From Ziziphus jujuba (lineage: Eukaryota > Streptophyta > Magnoliopsida > Rosales > Rhamnaceae): a DNA stretch of 64,000 bases. The stretch covers positions 17,663,001 to 17,727,000 of the forward strand of contig NC_083389.1 in NCBI RefSeq assembly GCF_031755915.1, in the 5' to 3' direction. Position numbers and translations under genes: made by a program. Below the pieces are notes generated by a model. It did no database searches. It had not been told where the DNA came from and saw nothing but the letters and a program-made list of their open reading frames with translations. Numbering within the stretch: the first letter of the stretch is position 1; every line of letters begins with the position of its first letter. Shown piece after piece: positions 39,126 through 50,429 of this stretch.

Positions 39126-41280
39126 TAATTTAGAAATGGTATAAGGTTGTTGTGGGGAAGTGCAACTACCATACTTGAACAAGTAAAAAGTAGAGATGCT
39201 CTGATTATCATGATGATGATGATGGCCATTTTTTTTTTTTTTTAATCTGGTTTTTGGCTTTTTTATTTATATTTTTATTTTCTTTAATGGTTCGAGAATG
39301 AATGGCTACGTTAATCATGTATATGTTGTTTTTCTTTTGGCCGAGTAGTCAGGCGCACGAAAACCCACGATTTCCTCTGTTTTACAATGCTAATGAAATA
39401 GCTACAAGCCAATAATGACAGTTCATAACCTCTTTTTTTTTATTTTTTTATTTTTTTATTTTTTAAAATTCTATGATAATGGAATGATGTTACACACCTA
39501 AATTTATTTTATAAAATTTGTACTTATCAAGTGAGACAAAAAATTAAAGGTTTATAGTAACTTTGCAATCTCAATGGCTCAAACAACCATTATGTCAGAA
39601 AATCTTATATATATGCCTCCAACTCCAAAGAACAACAACAAAAAGGTCGGCCCAAATTAGAATGGACTGTGAAGATTCGTTATAAGTAATTATTATAGTA
39701 TATACAGTTTGCCATGGAAAGTCTCTATTCCTCTAATAGTGTTGTTTGGTATCAAGCAATATATTGTCAAAAATTTGAACACACCCAAATTAATAGTGTG
39801 TATATATATGCAACACAACTATTCATGGTAAAGTGAAACTTCAACTTTGATTTGCCTATGAGAACTAATACATATACATTCAATCTTTGCAGATAAAGAA
39901 AATAAAGGTATTCAAAGTAATATAATTTGTTGCCAATAATTTTTTTACAGGTCACAAATATATAATTTGTTGCAAATCTTTTTGGTATTTAGGTCAGTTT
40001 GTCTCGTTTACATGTCGCATCAAAATATAACAAATTGTGATTATTAAGAATAATATATGTTAATTTGTTAACATACTTGAATTTGAATTCCCTTTGCCAC
40101 ATTTAATATTGTTTAATCGGAATTTAAAGACAATTTAATAAAGAAAGCTATTTTTGGAAATGTATGTAAAAGATTTGGGAGAAGAAAAATTGGTGAAATT
40201 ATTTGGTAGGATGGCCTACCACATCATATCCTTCCAATGACAATATGCCATTTTTTAAATTTCAATACAATTGAAATCCAAATTAGCAATATTCATTTAT
40301 TTACAAATCAATTTCGTTCTTACAAGCTTATTAACATATTTAGTTTCCTTTTGAAGATTAATTATGTTATTTATTTTATTTAAGCAATTTTGAAAAATTA
40401 ATAAACTTAAAAAAAACATAGAAGAAAATAAAAATCCCATACAAAAACAAAAAAAACAATAAAACTCTATTATATAGTTCATATTTTACCCAATAATAAT
40501 TATATAATAAAAAATTGATATATATATATATATATATAATTTTTTTTTTATTCTTTTGAGCTTTACATGTTGAATTTGAAAGAACTCTTTAAGTTCCTCC
40601 CTTTATTAGTGCGAGTGCTGCTTTTTATTTTATTTTATTTTTTTTTGTGTATAAAAAATAAAAAAATATTACTCATATAATATAATTCATCACTGTATAA
40701 TATATATCTACACCAATATATCCAAACAACGTTAAAAAAAAAAAAAACGGTGGACTTAAAAATGTATGACTTTTTTTTTTTAATATGTTATTTTTATATT
40801 CCTGCTTTTAAAAAAAAATAAAAACTAATATTTGTGATTGTTTTTCTTAAATTATTTAATAAAATGAATGAGATAATTATTTATTAGAAGAAAACTAAAA
40901 TATATTCTTATATTAAAAGGTTTGATTTATTAACAAAGTGATTCATTGTAATTAAAAAAAGAAAAAAAAGAAAAACAAAGTGACTCATTAATTTGAATTT
41001 CAATTACACTGAATTTAAGAAAAGGAAAGTTGTCAGATATGCTGAATTGGCATATCGATAATGAACTAGTCTACGGTGACATGTAGGCAAGATTGGTCCT
41101 TCTTTCTTAAAAATACAGTCCACTGTCCACGTCACACACACCTCAGACAAATCCATCCCCAGGTTCGTCACGCGCGCGATGCCATAGCATCAGTCATGGG
41201 TGTTAACGTCACTTGCTCTAATCCTAACCCTTCAATTCACCCAAATCCATCCCGGCCGTCAAAACCTTGTCGGTTCATTC
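39126..41280. other. Intergenic DNA between the ABCG and RS2Z genes
   Basis: The first ~300 bases are probably ABCG 3'UTR. The remainder is AT-rich with (TA)n at 40519-40536 and poly-A/T runs. From about 41090 composition becomes GC-richer with CACGTC (near 41128) and a CGCGCG stretch (near 41172), probably proximal promoter of the SR gene. No gene is seen. Confidence 0.55.
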
Positions 41281-41286
41281 TATAAA
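41281..41286 (+). promoter_or_regulatory. TATA box of the RS2Z gene
   Basis: TATAAA at 41281-41286 (CATTCTATAAAGCGC), about 30 bp before a pyrimidine-rich probable start site near 41312. The coding start lies 1.1 kb downstream, separated by a 5'UTR intron. Confidence 0.65.
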
Positions 41287-41311
41287 GCGCAAAGCGGACC
41301 ACCTCCATTTC

Positions 41312-41357
41312 CTTCTCTTCATTCGAAGCAGAATTAGGGCTAAATCGAGAATTTGGG

Positions 41358-41388
<31 letters not shown>

Positions 41389-42362
41389 CTAATATTCGAG
41401 GGTCGTGCTCTGTTCAATTTTCTGAATCCTTGGAATATTACAGTTTTGGTAACGCTATTATCTTTAATTCAATAGCGGAGGTCTTTTAAGTTTATGGAAT
41501 TTCATATATATATTTTTTTGGGGGCTTGAATTGATTTGTGCTCATTGAATCCTTGGATTATTACAATTTTGGTAACGTTTTTATGTTTAATTCAATAGCG
41601 GATGTCTTTTAAGTTTATGGAATTTCATATATATATATATATATTTTTTTTGGGGCTTGAATTGATTTGTGCTCATTGGAAAAGTATGATTTTTAAAAAT
41701 TTTTGAATTTAATATCGGGTTGAAGATTAATAGATCTTGGTTTCTCTATATTTTTAGTTGGTAGACATGAAACTGATGGGATTGTTTTGCTTTGTAGAGC
41801 TCTTAATATTTATCAAAATTGTCTTTTGATTTTCTTATATATTGGTTCTACTATTGGTGGTTTATTCGTTATGTATGATTTTTGCAATGGATATTTTGCA
41901 AAAGCTGATGAAAGGTGCTATTTTCGCGTTTGACTTAACAAGGCCTCTCTGTTAGATTGTTAGTACAGAAGTTTAAAGAGTTATATAGTGTCTCTATTGT
42001 TTTTCCTATGATTGAGCCTGAAAAGTGATAGAAGATTGTTAGCTTTAGAATATTTGTGTGGTTTTATTATTATTATTATTATTATTATTAATTTTTTTTT
42101 TCCCTCTCTAGGTTTATCTATATGAATATGGGCTTTGAATTGATAATTTGGGTTTAGATACGTTTTTTTCTGAATAAGACTGAATTGGGTTGAACGCTTT
42201 TAGAGGCTGGGAAGGTTCAACATAAGTACAGGCTGTATTGGGTTGAGTAATGATTTTTTTTTTTTTCAACATAAGTAAATAGTTTGAACTTCTGTTTTAA
42301 TTAGATGATTAGCGTAATTTAAAATAGAGGCATCCCCTTTATGAAGATATTGCTTTTTGCAG
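41312..42362 (+). other. 5'UTR exon and 5'UTR intron of the RS2Z gene
   Basis: The sequence after the TATA box is leader-like up to the poly-T tract at about 41362-41388. The next strong acceptor, TTTTTGCAG, ends at 42362, eight bases before the ATG. The donor is uncertain. The intron contains a 123-bp tandem duplication (41424-41679) and an (ATT)n run at 42066-42089. Confidence 0.6.
41424..41679. repeat. 123-bp tandem duplication in the RS2Z 5'UTR intron
   Basis: Copies start at 41424 and 41547. Both contain GAATCCTTGGA, TTTTGGTAACG, TTTAATTCAATAGCGGA, TCTTTTAAGTTTATGGAATT and GGGGCTTGAATTGATTTGTG. They differ by a handful of substitutions and by the length of an AT run. Confidence 0.9.
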
Positions 42363-42369
42363 ATTGAAA

Positions 42370-45234
42370 ATGCCTCGTTATGATGATCGATATGGTAGCA
42401 CACGCCTCTATGTTGGTCGGATATCCTCAAGGACACGCTCACGTGATTTGAAACGTCTTTTTAGCAGATATGGAAGGTAAATATTTGTCATTGATTTTAA
42501 ACATGGTGTTTTACCCCTGTGGTCTAGAGCACTGATAAATGAGTTTAAATTGGCAAATTTCATGTTACTTTCTTTTGTTTGCTTGAATGTTTTGTCATGC
42601 TTTTTAACCATTGTTACTTGTAGTTTAATACACATGCGCAAACATGCTTACTTGCATGCTTGTAAATTACAATTTGGTGATGATGCTCTCTCGATTGTGA
42701 TTCCTAATTGCCTTATCGCCCTGTAGTATATTTGGGAGCTGTCTAATCCTGTATTTTCCAGGAAGTGTTGTCAAGTTCTATTGGTTTGGTTGCAAAATAT
42801 ACATTGTGAATTGATATAAGAGTAATTATTTCGAACTACGTTTTTCGGCTTTTGTTTTTTAGATGAAGTGGAAGTAACTTATTTAACCAGTAATCAATTG
42901 GTGTGGGTAGTAGGGTGTTTTATAAGCCAAAGTGTTGGCAAAATTGGTTTATGCCAAGCTTGATTTAGTGCTTGGTCTTAATATAATATTCATATTATGT
43001 ATGGGAGTGCTCTGCCCCAAGGTGCCATGTTTTTTTTAACTTGAATGGTCTTGTTGAAGGTTTCTGGGGTTTGGCCTAACCTGGAGGTCTTTGATGGGAG
43101 GGTGGCCTTTGGTGGAATTGGTGGAAATTCTTGCCGAGTGTATAGGAGACTTTGGCGATTCTTTCTGTAATGTTATTGCGTGTTTTTATGCAATTGGCAA
43201 CAATCTCAAACTGGTGTTTAGTTCGTCTGTGATGGCCAAAGTATCATACTCTTGCAGTAGTTAAGTAATGATAGCCTTACTGTTTCTGGCAACCATTTCC
43301 GCAGAGTACGGGATGTGGACATGAAGCGTGATTTCGCCTTTGTTGTAAGTTTCCATTCTTAGCCATGCTGTTGTTTATGGTCATGTAACCAAATATGGGT
43401 TTCTCCTTGGTTTCTGTGCTTAATTCTGATTAAACAGGAATTTAGTGATCCTCGAGATGCTGATGATGCAAGGTATAGCTTAGATGGTCGAGATTTCGAT
43501 GGGAGCCGCATCATTGTGGAATTTGCTAAGGGGGTAAGTTATGAGTCAAATTTAACATGTTATCATTTCAAATGTTTCTGTTTCTAATAGAATTGGTTAA
43601 TGGATGAATTTAGTCTGGTTATAGCGTGAGCATGAAAGTTAATAATTTGGGGAAGCAGTGACATATCTATCTTTTCCTTAACAACTTATTAGGAGATACG
43701 CACTCATCTTGAAGGTCATTAGAAATATTAGTTTGAATTTTTACTTGAGCTACCGAGTTTATGCGCTTTCTTTATGGATGGGTTACTAAAGAGGTAAATT
43801 AAAATAATACTCTTGTATATGTTAGTAAAATTTCTCAGTTTCTTTTTGCCTTTCTTTTAGTGACTATACCTGGAAAGTGTATTGCCTGCCCTCCACTCTG
43901 GGTGTGTAATATTGTCACTGTTATGCATGCTTGTTATTGGAACTGAAATAATCTTTTATCCTAGTTGTGCTTGCATTTGTCCATCCAACAAAACTACACT
44001 GTAGTCTACCTTGGTCAGATTTTTGGTTCTCTAGTTTGTTCATATTCAGCAAGTGGTTTTTGCTTTTTTTTTCTTTTTGAGTAGGGGCCACGTGGTTCTC
44101 GTGAGTATTTAGGTAGAGGGCCCCCTCCTGGATCTGGTCGTTGCTTTAACTGCGGCATTGATGGGCATTGGGCTCGAGATTGCAAGGCTGGAGATTGGAA
44201 GAACAAGTGTTATCGCTGTGGAGAGAGAGGCCATATAGAGAGACAGTGCAAAAATAGCCCAAAGGATCTAATAAGGTACTCACCTATGAAGACTTGCACA
44301 CTTCGTGGCAACTTTTGCTTTTATATATTATTTTAGTAGTAACTATAGTACATTCAGTTTCTCAACTTTTAATTTTATGATGCAGGAAAAGGAGTTATTC
44401 ACTTTCACCAACTCCTCCCCGCCGTGGTAGAAGCCGCAGTCGAAGTTATAGCAGAGGCCGCAGCTACAGGTTATTTATTTTCTTGTTCTTGATAGTTTTC
44501 AGTGATAGTTGTCAGTGTCACTTGTATGATTTTATACTGTGAGCTATACAGAATGTTTGGAGCGGTGAGTCTGTTGCATGGTCGGCAAAGTTTAATATTT
44601 CGTATATGTTTTTGTTGCAGTTGTTAAGAGTGTCGTGAGAGACATTTTTAGAGGAGGTGGAAGTTTAGTAACAGTGGAAAAGTTGGAATTGGTTTATAAT
44701 CTGATCAATAGATATATGTATATGTGTATAGTATGTATGTATTTATGTATGTATATATATATATATTTTTGCAGTGTACAAATTATTTGTTTGTCATAAT
44801 AACTTCGATAACTTTGTGTTGCCAGCCGATCAAGATCCCCTGCAAGAAGAGGGCGAAGCGTTGATCGTGATGATGGATCACTGAGCCCTACTTATAGGAG
44901 ACCGAGGCCTAGGGATAGTCCAATTACCTCTAAGACTAGGAAACGCAGCCCAACTCCTGATGAAGGTGGCCCTCTGGAGAGAGATAGCCGTTCTCCAATG
45001 AATGGTAGATTGGCCACCCGGCAAGATGGGTCTGATTATAGTGGAAGCACGAGGGATAGGAGCAGAAGCCCCATGAGTCCTGAAAGAGATGGTTCTGTTG
45101 GTAGGAGGTATGCAAGTCCCAATGAAGCTAATGGTCGCAACCGGAGTCCCAGTGGCAGTCCTAGAGATGATAGGAGCCCTGTTGATGTTGATGATGATGA
45201 CCGCTACTCTCCAAGGGGCAGTGAGTCTGCTTGA
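42370..45234 (+). CDS. RS2Z33: SR splicing factor with two zinc knuckles (RS2Z32/RS2Z33 type)
   Basis: Plant-specific RS2Z-subfamily SR protein that binds pre-mRNA in the nucleus and guides splice-site choice. Coding exons by eye: 42370-42476, 43305-43344, 43438-43533, 44085-44275, 44386-44469, 44826-45234. The sum is 927 bp, giving 308 aa, near the Arabidopsis RS2Z32/33 size. The RRM has RNP2 LYVGRI at 13-18 and RNP1 RDFAFVEF at 44-51. CCHC knuckles are at 101-114 and 123-136. An RS region ([16 protein letters not shown]) follows, then a long SP-rich acidic tail ending [10 protein letters not shown]. The start MPRYDDRYG is typical of the subfamily. The 828-bp first coding intron splits the RRM between its two RNP motifs, and Arabidopsis RSZ33 is known to affect splicing of its own transcript. 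RS2Z32 and RS2Z33 cannot be separated here. Confidence 0.95.
44621..44659 (+). other. Possible stop-introducing alternative exon in the RS2Z gene
   Basis: Inside the last intron (44470-44825) a strong acceptor (TATATGTTTTTGTTGCAG) ends at 44620. Joined to the preceding exon (ends AG) the frame reads AGT TGT TAA, an immediate stop. A downstream donor is weak (GAG|GTGGAAG near 44659). It could be an alternative exon or alternative acceptor; no transcript evidence is available. Confidence 0.3.
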
Positions 45235-46317
45235 TAATGGTTCTGTTTAATAAGAGTTTGTTCTCTTTGCACATAAATGGCATATCTAGGCAATCCATTT
45301 ACGATCTACTTTAGGGAAGCTTTTGTAACTAAAATTAAGGGAGCTACATGAATCTTGATTTGGGATGCTGTGTGTGTGGGATTTATTCTATTATAAGTGT
45401 GCTACATTTTTTTAGCTTTGGGTATGGATAATAATTATTATTTGGAAACACTAGAGAATAATGTTTTGTGGTTGGTTAAATAGCGGTACTCCGAGAAGTC
45501 ACATTAGATTTGGGTAGCTGGTATTTTATTTTATTTTATTTTATTTTTTCTTTTTGGAACAGACATTTGGGTTGTTGCTACGCTTGCTTCCCCCCTTCTT
45601 TTTTTATTTTTATTTTTTATTTTTATTTTTAAATTATTTTTATAACTAAATCTTTTTCTCTGTAATGTTTTAAAATCCATATGGATCTGGAAAGAGGTGT
45701 TTTTTATTTTATTTTATTTTATTTTATTTTTGTTTTTGGGGAGGTATTTGGAGTTGTTTTCTTCACTTTTCTTTTTCTTGGAAAATTAAGTAATGAAAAA
45801 TTTCATCGATTTATGGTAACCTTTATGGTTAAATATGGATGGAATTTTATCTCTGTTTGTAAATACATAAAAATTATGAAAGGAGTTACAATTTTCTCTG
45901 AGAGAGACACAGTAGTTGATTTCTATCCAAACAAGCCCTACGCAAATTTGTTAATCAAACTTTATTGACAAACAAAGAAAAAAAAAAGAAAATAAAAGAC
46001 AAGGAAATGAGAGACTCCTTGCATAATTTAATCTATGTAGTTATTTTGTTTTCTATCTTATATGTTCAAAATTTCTACTTTTTTTTAACAACTTTATCCC
46101 AAAAAAAAGAAAAAAAGAAAATTGAATTAGCAAAGTATTTTCCAAGACAATTGCGAATTTAAAATTTTCTTTTAAAATTTCATTTTAAATAATAAAATAT
46201 TAAATCGTAATTTCCTTGCAGGGAGCTTTTTAAAGTTTAATGAACAAATTTTTATTTTTATTTATTTTTTATTTTTTATGGAGTTTGAATTCTCTTATCC
46301 TGAAAATGTTCCACGCC
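45235..46317. other. RS2Z 3'UTR and intergenic DNA
   Basis: The first 150-250 bases are probably 3'UTR. The rest is AT-rich with (TTTTA)n runs at about 45528-45547 and 45704-45727. Short open frames at 45681-45968 and 45965-46162 run through low-complexity sequence and are not called. The end includes the promoter and leader of the next gene; no TATA box is convincing. Confidence 0.5.
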
Positions 46318-47602
46318 ATGGCTTTCCCTCGAATCCATATAACCAGTATGGCTCGCCGGCCACGGCAACCTACAAAGTCGAATTCAAAGACGAAGCAAAA
46401 GCAGAGCAGTGTGAGTGTGGGTTTCGGGTGCCAGAAGAAGGAGCTCCTATGGTGGTGCGTCGAGAGCTGTGGGGCATGCTGCAAGCTCCATAAGGGTCCC
46501 TCCTTCCCCACTCCCGAAGAAATCTTCACCGACTCTTCTGATATTGAGGTTTGTCCTCATTCCTTCATTTTTAACACGAATTCGATTAGTTTAGATTTGA
46601 TAATCTTTTACTTCAACAAAGCTCTGCTTTTTGACTATACATAGTGAAGATATATCTCAGAAGAAAAAAAAAAAAAAAAAAACTTTATTAGGATTTGACC
46701 CACTTGATTTTCTTAAAATGTAAACTATTTTCTTGGGTATATTCTAAATTTTAGCATTTGCACAAGTCCTGATTATAGTTCTTCCATGTATGATTTATGT
46801 TGGTTAATTAAGAAATGGTTACATTTCATTCTCAACTGACTTGATCCAAATTTGTATTCTGTTTACGAATGTGTGTAAATGTTTGAGAAAAGTTTTTCTA
46901 GCAAACCATCCTACCGTTAAATGGATTTAATCCGAAGGTAGATAAATGCTTTAATTGGAATGAGCTGTAAAATGTAATTGCTTACTTTTATTGATTGAGT
47001 AGTTATGGATAAAGGTCTTACTAGCTAGGATAGTTTGTCAAAAATTTTGGTTAGATATGTTGGTACATAAAGATATATTATTATGGTCTGGTTTTGATTT
47101 TTATAAATTTCAGCTTTACAGAAGCATGATAGGCGCAGATGGATGGTGTATACACTATGACAAAAGCACTCGCAAATGCTCCATTTATTCTGGTATTGTG
47201 ACTGATTTTCACTTTCTTCTATGTTTTTATACCGTACTGTCATTTTAAAGCAGCTTCTTTCTGCCTTTGAAAACTCTTAAAACATTATGTATATCTTGTT
47301 TACAGATCGTCCATACTTCTGTCGAGTAGAACCAGATGTATTTCAATCGTTATATGGAATTCCCAAGAAGAAATTCAACCAGGAGGCTTGCAGGTGTTTG
47401 ATCATATTCTCATTTACTAACCAATATGGTTTTATTTAAGCATTTTATATGGACCGTCCAATTTTTTCATTTCAATCCTGTAATTGATTTTCACTGTTTT
47501 TGCAGTAGCTGTAGAGACACCATCAAAGCAATTTATGGTTCTAATTCAGACGAATTGCATAACTTTAACGGTTCAATAAGAAGTTCCAGATGCACCACTT
47601 AA
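46318..47602 (+). CDS. YkgJ-like cysteine-cluster (putative zinc/iron-chelating) protein
   Basis: Exons by eye: 46318-46548, 47114-47192, 47306-47393, 47506-47602. The sum is 495 bp, giving 164 aa. The Cys cluster WWCVESCGACCKLH (C47, C51, C54, C55) is followed by C89 and C99 (GWCIHYD, RKCSIYS) and RPYFCRVEP (C109), the order seen in the putative zinc- or iron-chelating domain family (CxxCxxCC, YkgJ). Bacterial members are poorly understood and the plant function is unknown. The basic Ser-rich N-terminus (RRPRQPTKSNSKTKQKQS) could be an organelle transit peptide. I chose the ATG at 46318 for its strong context (GCCATGG); an in-frame ATG at 46306 would add four residues. An overlapping out-of-frame ATG at 46278 could act as an upstream ORF. 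All joins keep frame and use GT-AG. Confidence 0.85.
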
Positions 47603-48965
47603 ATTGTGGCACGCTTTTCATGGCTTATTTGAGGCTCCAAGGTCATTAATTTATTTTCATTTTGATTCTTTTAAAATCTTCGTGAAATTACAGTACTGCA
47701 GTATAAGTTTTGCTTGGACATATATTGATATTGATATTGGCACCAGATGGCCCAATCATGTAAGAATAACTGCACTTGTGAAGAGAGAAGAGGGGGGAGA
47801 GAGAGAGAGAGAGAGAGAACAGTGGAGTTAGAGAGAGAACATTGGAGTTGTATGTATCAGTTAAAAGGTAGCTGCTTTGTAAAAAATGATGAAGAAATGG
47901 AAGAAGATTTGACATGTTTTCCGTATACTTCTCTGTAAAACCCAAAAAAACAAAAAGATTTTCTAGTACCTTAATCATAATTTCCATCTTCCTGCTTTTT
48001 CCAAGAAAATGGAGAAGCTGATTGATAAGTCCAGTTGAAACTATTTCAAATGAAGGCTCCATAACCTCAATAAGGTCAACCATAGTACTCCAATCTCCTA
48101 CCCTTTAATCAAAGTACCATTGTTGGTTTGCTTAACAAAACAAACAGCACAAAACCCTATTTCCATGCTATTACGCACCTACTTAAAAACCAATCTCAAC
48201 CTAAAAAATGGAGACCATGTCAACGCTCCGAGGCTTTTGTTGGCCATGGGTCTTGTAAATCCCACAGGATACTAACCCCATAGGCCTCAGCAAGGGAAAT
48301 ACTTGAGTCCTAATCCTTCTATTAGGCCACCTTTAGGCTGCTTGGCCTCTGACTGCGTCCTTGGCTGGTATCATTTGCCCCTAAATGAGACGAATTCAGT
48401 GGGACTACTACTTGTGCCATTATTTGTTCCACTGACATGGCTAGTTTTTTCTGTCTCCCCTTTTACTTCTAGCCTTCAATATCCGCGCACGCCTATCTAC
48501 TTTCTTATGACATCAGTTCTCATTCCGATCTGCTTTGTTTTCTTCCAATCTTAAATTCCTTCCTAAACCATTTACTCTACAAAACCTTATCTCAAAATCA
48601 TTCTTCCGTCCATTCCACACCATTATCAAGTCTCACTCCTTTAACCTTGGTAGCAACATAGAAGACAATAAGTCTTTTATGTGGTTGGAGGATGAATTTC
48701 AAAATAACAATCCAAAAAAGGAAGAAATTGTTAGCAAGCCGTCGAATGGCCTTTTCTGATTTTGCTTTTTTAACTGGTACCTTTAATAACAATATCTTCA
48801 TTACTGACTTATACCCTTCCTTAGTCTTGCCTAAGGAATTGAGCTCCATATCTGTTTTTCACTCTGTTTTCCATGGTATTCTTTGTGGTGTTAGTCTCGT
48901 TGGGGTTTTTCCTAGCTCACCTTCCCTTGGATATATAGCAGTGTATCACGAAGCCTTTTGATTCG
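47603..48965. other. 3' flank of the YkgJ-like gene and unclassified sequence
   Basis: The first part is probably 3'UTR. A (GA)n tract lies at about 47800-47819. A segment at 47640-47725 is repeated at 49577-49670 (separate entries). A 131-codon minus-strand frame at 47688-48083 includes the (GA)n run. The stretch 48130-48960 is of more even composition with several short frames, for example 48535-48759, but I recognise no domain; it may be a decayed element. Confidence 0.4.
47640..47725 (+). repeat. Dispersed direct repeat, copy 1
   Basis: Matches the copy at 49577-49670 in the same orientation. Shared blocks are GTCATTAATTTATT (TTCATTAATTTATT in copy 2), TTTTAAAAnCTTC and AGTTTTGCTTGGACATATA. 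It starts just after the YkgJ-like gene. Confidence 0.65.
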
Positions 48966-48973
48966 ACTTTAGG

Positions 48974-49511
48974 TAGGCTTGGCAAAATCTTACACGACAT
49001 GATAACACGATACGAACCTACACGATAATTTACAGATTTGAATTGACGATATCGTATCGGATCCATATCAGTATCACCCAATAAGACCCAATAAATTAAT
49101 AGGTTTTAATGGGTGGAACACGATAAATATGATAAACCCATTTAATGAAGAGTATTTTGGTAATTATATATGTTTTATAATATTAAAATTATTTAATTTA
49201 TTGTTAAATATGTATTAATTTTTTTTAAGTTTAATTTATAAAAAATCTAAAAACAAATAAGAATTTTTGTATTTTTAAAAAAATATTAGTTTATTATTTC
49301 AAAATTAAATGAAATTTAAATTTTCAAATTTGTATTTATTATTAATGGGTTAACGGGTTGGATGATGGATTCATGATAATTTATTGAATGGGTTTGAGTT
49401 TATCTATTTTCTCATGAAAGCATAACAGATTGTGTTTGTGTTAATTTAATTCCACACAAATACGAATAACACGATACAAATATAATTTAACATGACACGT
49501 TATCATGCCTA
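48974..49511. mobile_element. Non-autonomous hAT-like element with perfect 8-bp target duplication
   Basis: Flanked by identical ACTTTAGG at 48966-48973 and 49512-49519. The left terminus is TAGGCTTGGCAAAATC; the right terminus is CGTTATCATGCCTA (reverse complement TAGGCATGATAACG). Subterminal ACACGATACGAA and CGAATAACACGATAC motifs and internal GGGTTAACGGGTTGG repeats are typical of this kind of element. It is 538 bp with no coding capacity. Confidence 0.85.
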
Positions 49512-49576
49512 ACTTTAGGCCTCCCCTTTTCCTGGGCCTATTTAGGTTTACAAGTGGTTCTTATTTTATACTCAAA

Positions 49577-49670
49577 AGTTCATTAATTTATTATCTTTTC
49601 ATTTTAGTTATTTTAAAAACTTCATGAAATTTGCACTACCGTAGCATAAGTTTTGCTTGGACATATAGCT
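49577..49670 (+). repeat. Dispersed direct repeat, copy 2
   Basis: Second copy of the 47640-47725 segment, with the same block order and several small indels, ending in the shared AGTTTTGCTTGGACATATA. Confidence 0.65.
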
Positions 49671-49794
49671 AATAATGGACTATATATGTTTGTAATATAT
49701 TTGATAGGCTTCATTCCACTCAAGAAGTAGATGGTGTTAGACAAATAGCTAGATAATATATATTGAACTCATTTTCTAACAATTCAAATTTTTG

Positions 49795-50054
49795 AGATTA
49801 GTGGTAATATGACAAATGGATTTCAAAGCAAGAAAAAGTATGTTTTTGAGATTAGTGGTAATGTGACAGATGGATTTCAAGCAAGAAAAAGTATCTGCTT
49901 AATAGAATTCCCATTTCAGTTGTGGGGACTGAAAGCAGACGGTAGGTATATGGGCTATGTGACAGATGGATTTCAAGCAAGAAAAAGTATCTGCTTAATA
50001 GAATTCCCATTTCAGTTGTGGGGATTGAACGCAGACGGTAGGTATATGGGCTCA
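49795..50054. repeat. Tandem repeat, two nearly identical 96-bp units plus a partial unit
   Basis: Full units run 49863-49958 and 49959-50054. Each begins GTGACAGATGGATTTCAAGC, contains GTATCTGCTTAATAGAATTC and ends GGTAGGTATATGGGCT or close to it. They differ at about two positions plus the unit end. A partial unit (ATGACAAATGGATTTCAAAG) lies upstream, preceded by GAGATTAGTGGTAAT, itself repeated about 53 bp later. The frame stays open across both units because 96 is divisible by three, but nothing suggests a gene. Confidence 0.9.
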
Positions 50055-50422
50055 CCCAAAGTGACAAATCTATTGATTTATACTTTTTTTTGAAGCAATT
50101 AATATATATTAACACATGCATCGTATTTTATTTTAATCATTCTTTTGGATAATAAGGTTAAGATTTTGAATTAAAAAAAAAAAAAAATAAAGCATGTGGT
50201 GCTTAGTTTCACAAGTTGATCACTTATCGTCTTGCTAACTCATTATGTTATTATTTATGATCTCTTTCCTTCTTCTTTTAGGATTTCAGTCATTTAATAA
50301 AATTATATGGTACTTTTCTATATTTATGAACGCCATTCATACATTTTGTGTCGTTTAGATTACCCTCTAAATGTTAACAAAGCCCTTTATTAATCAATCT
50401 GTAAGCAATGCTTAATTATGGA

Positions 50423-50429
50423 TATATAA
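50423..50429 (+). promoter_or_regulatory. TATA box of the FAS1 gene
   Basis: TATATAA within GGATATATAAGCC. It predicts a start site near 50455 and a leader of about 235 bases that contains an in-frame upstream ATG at 50596. Confidence 0.6.

Noticed and set aside
47688..48083. 131-codon minus-strand frame, considered as a pentatricopeptide-repeat fragment
   Set aside because: Similarity to PPR helices was vague and part of the frame is a (GA)n microsatellite.
49809..50093. Frame encoding a repeated Gly/Phe/Lys peptide
   Set aside because: Result of the 96-bp tandem repeat; no promoter or domain, and the repeat is recent non-coding DNA.
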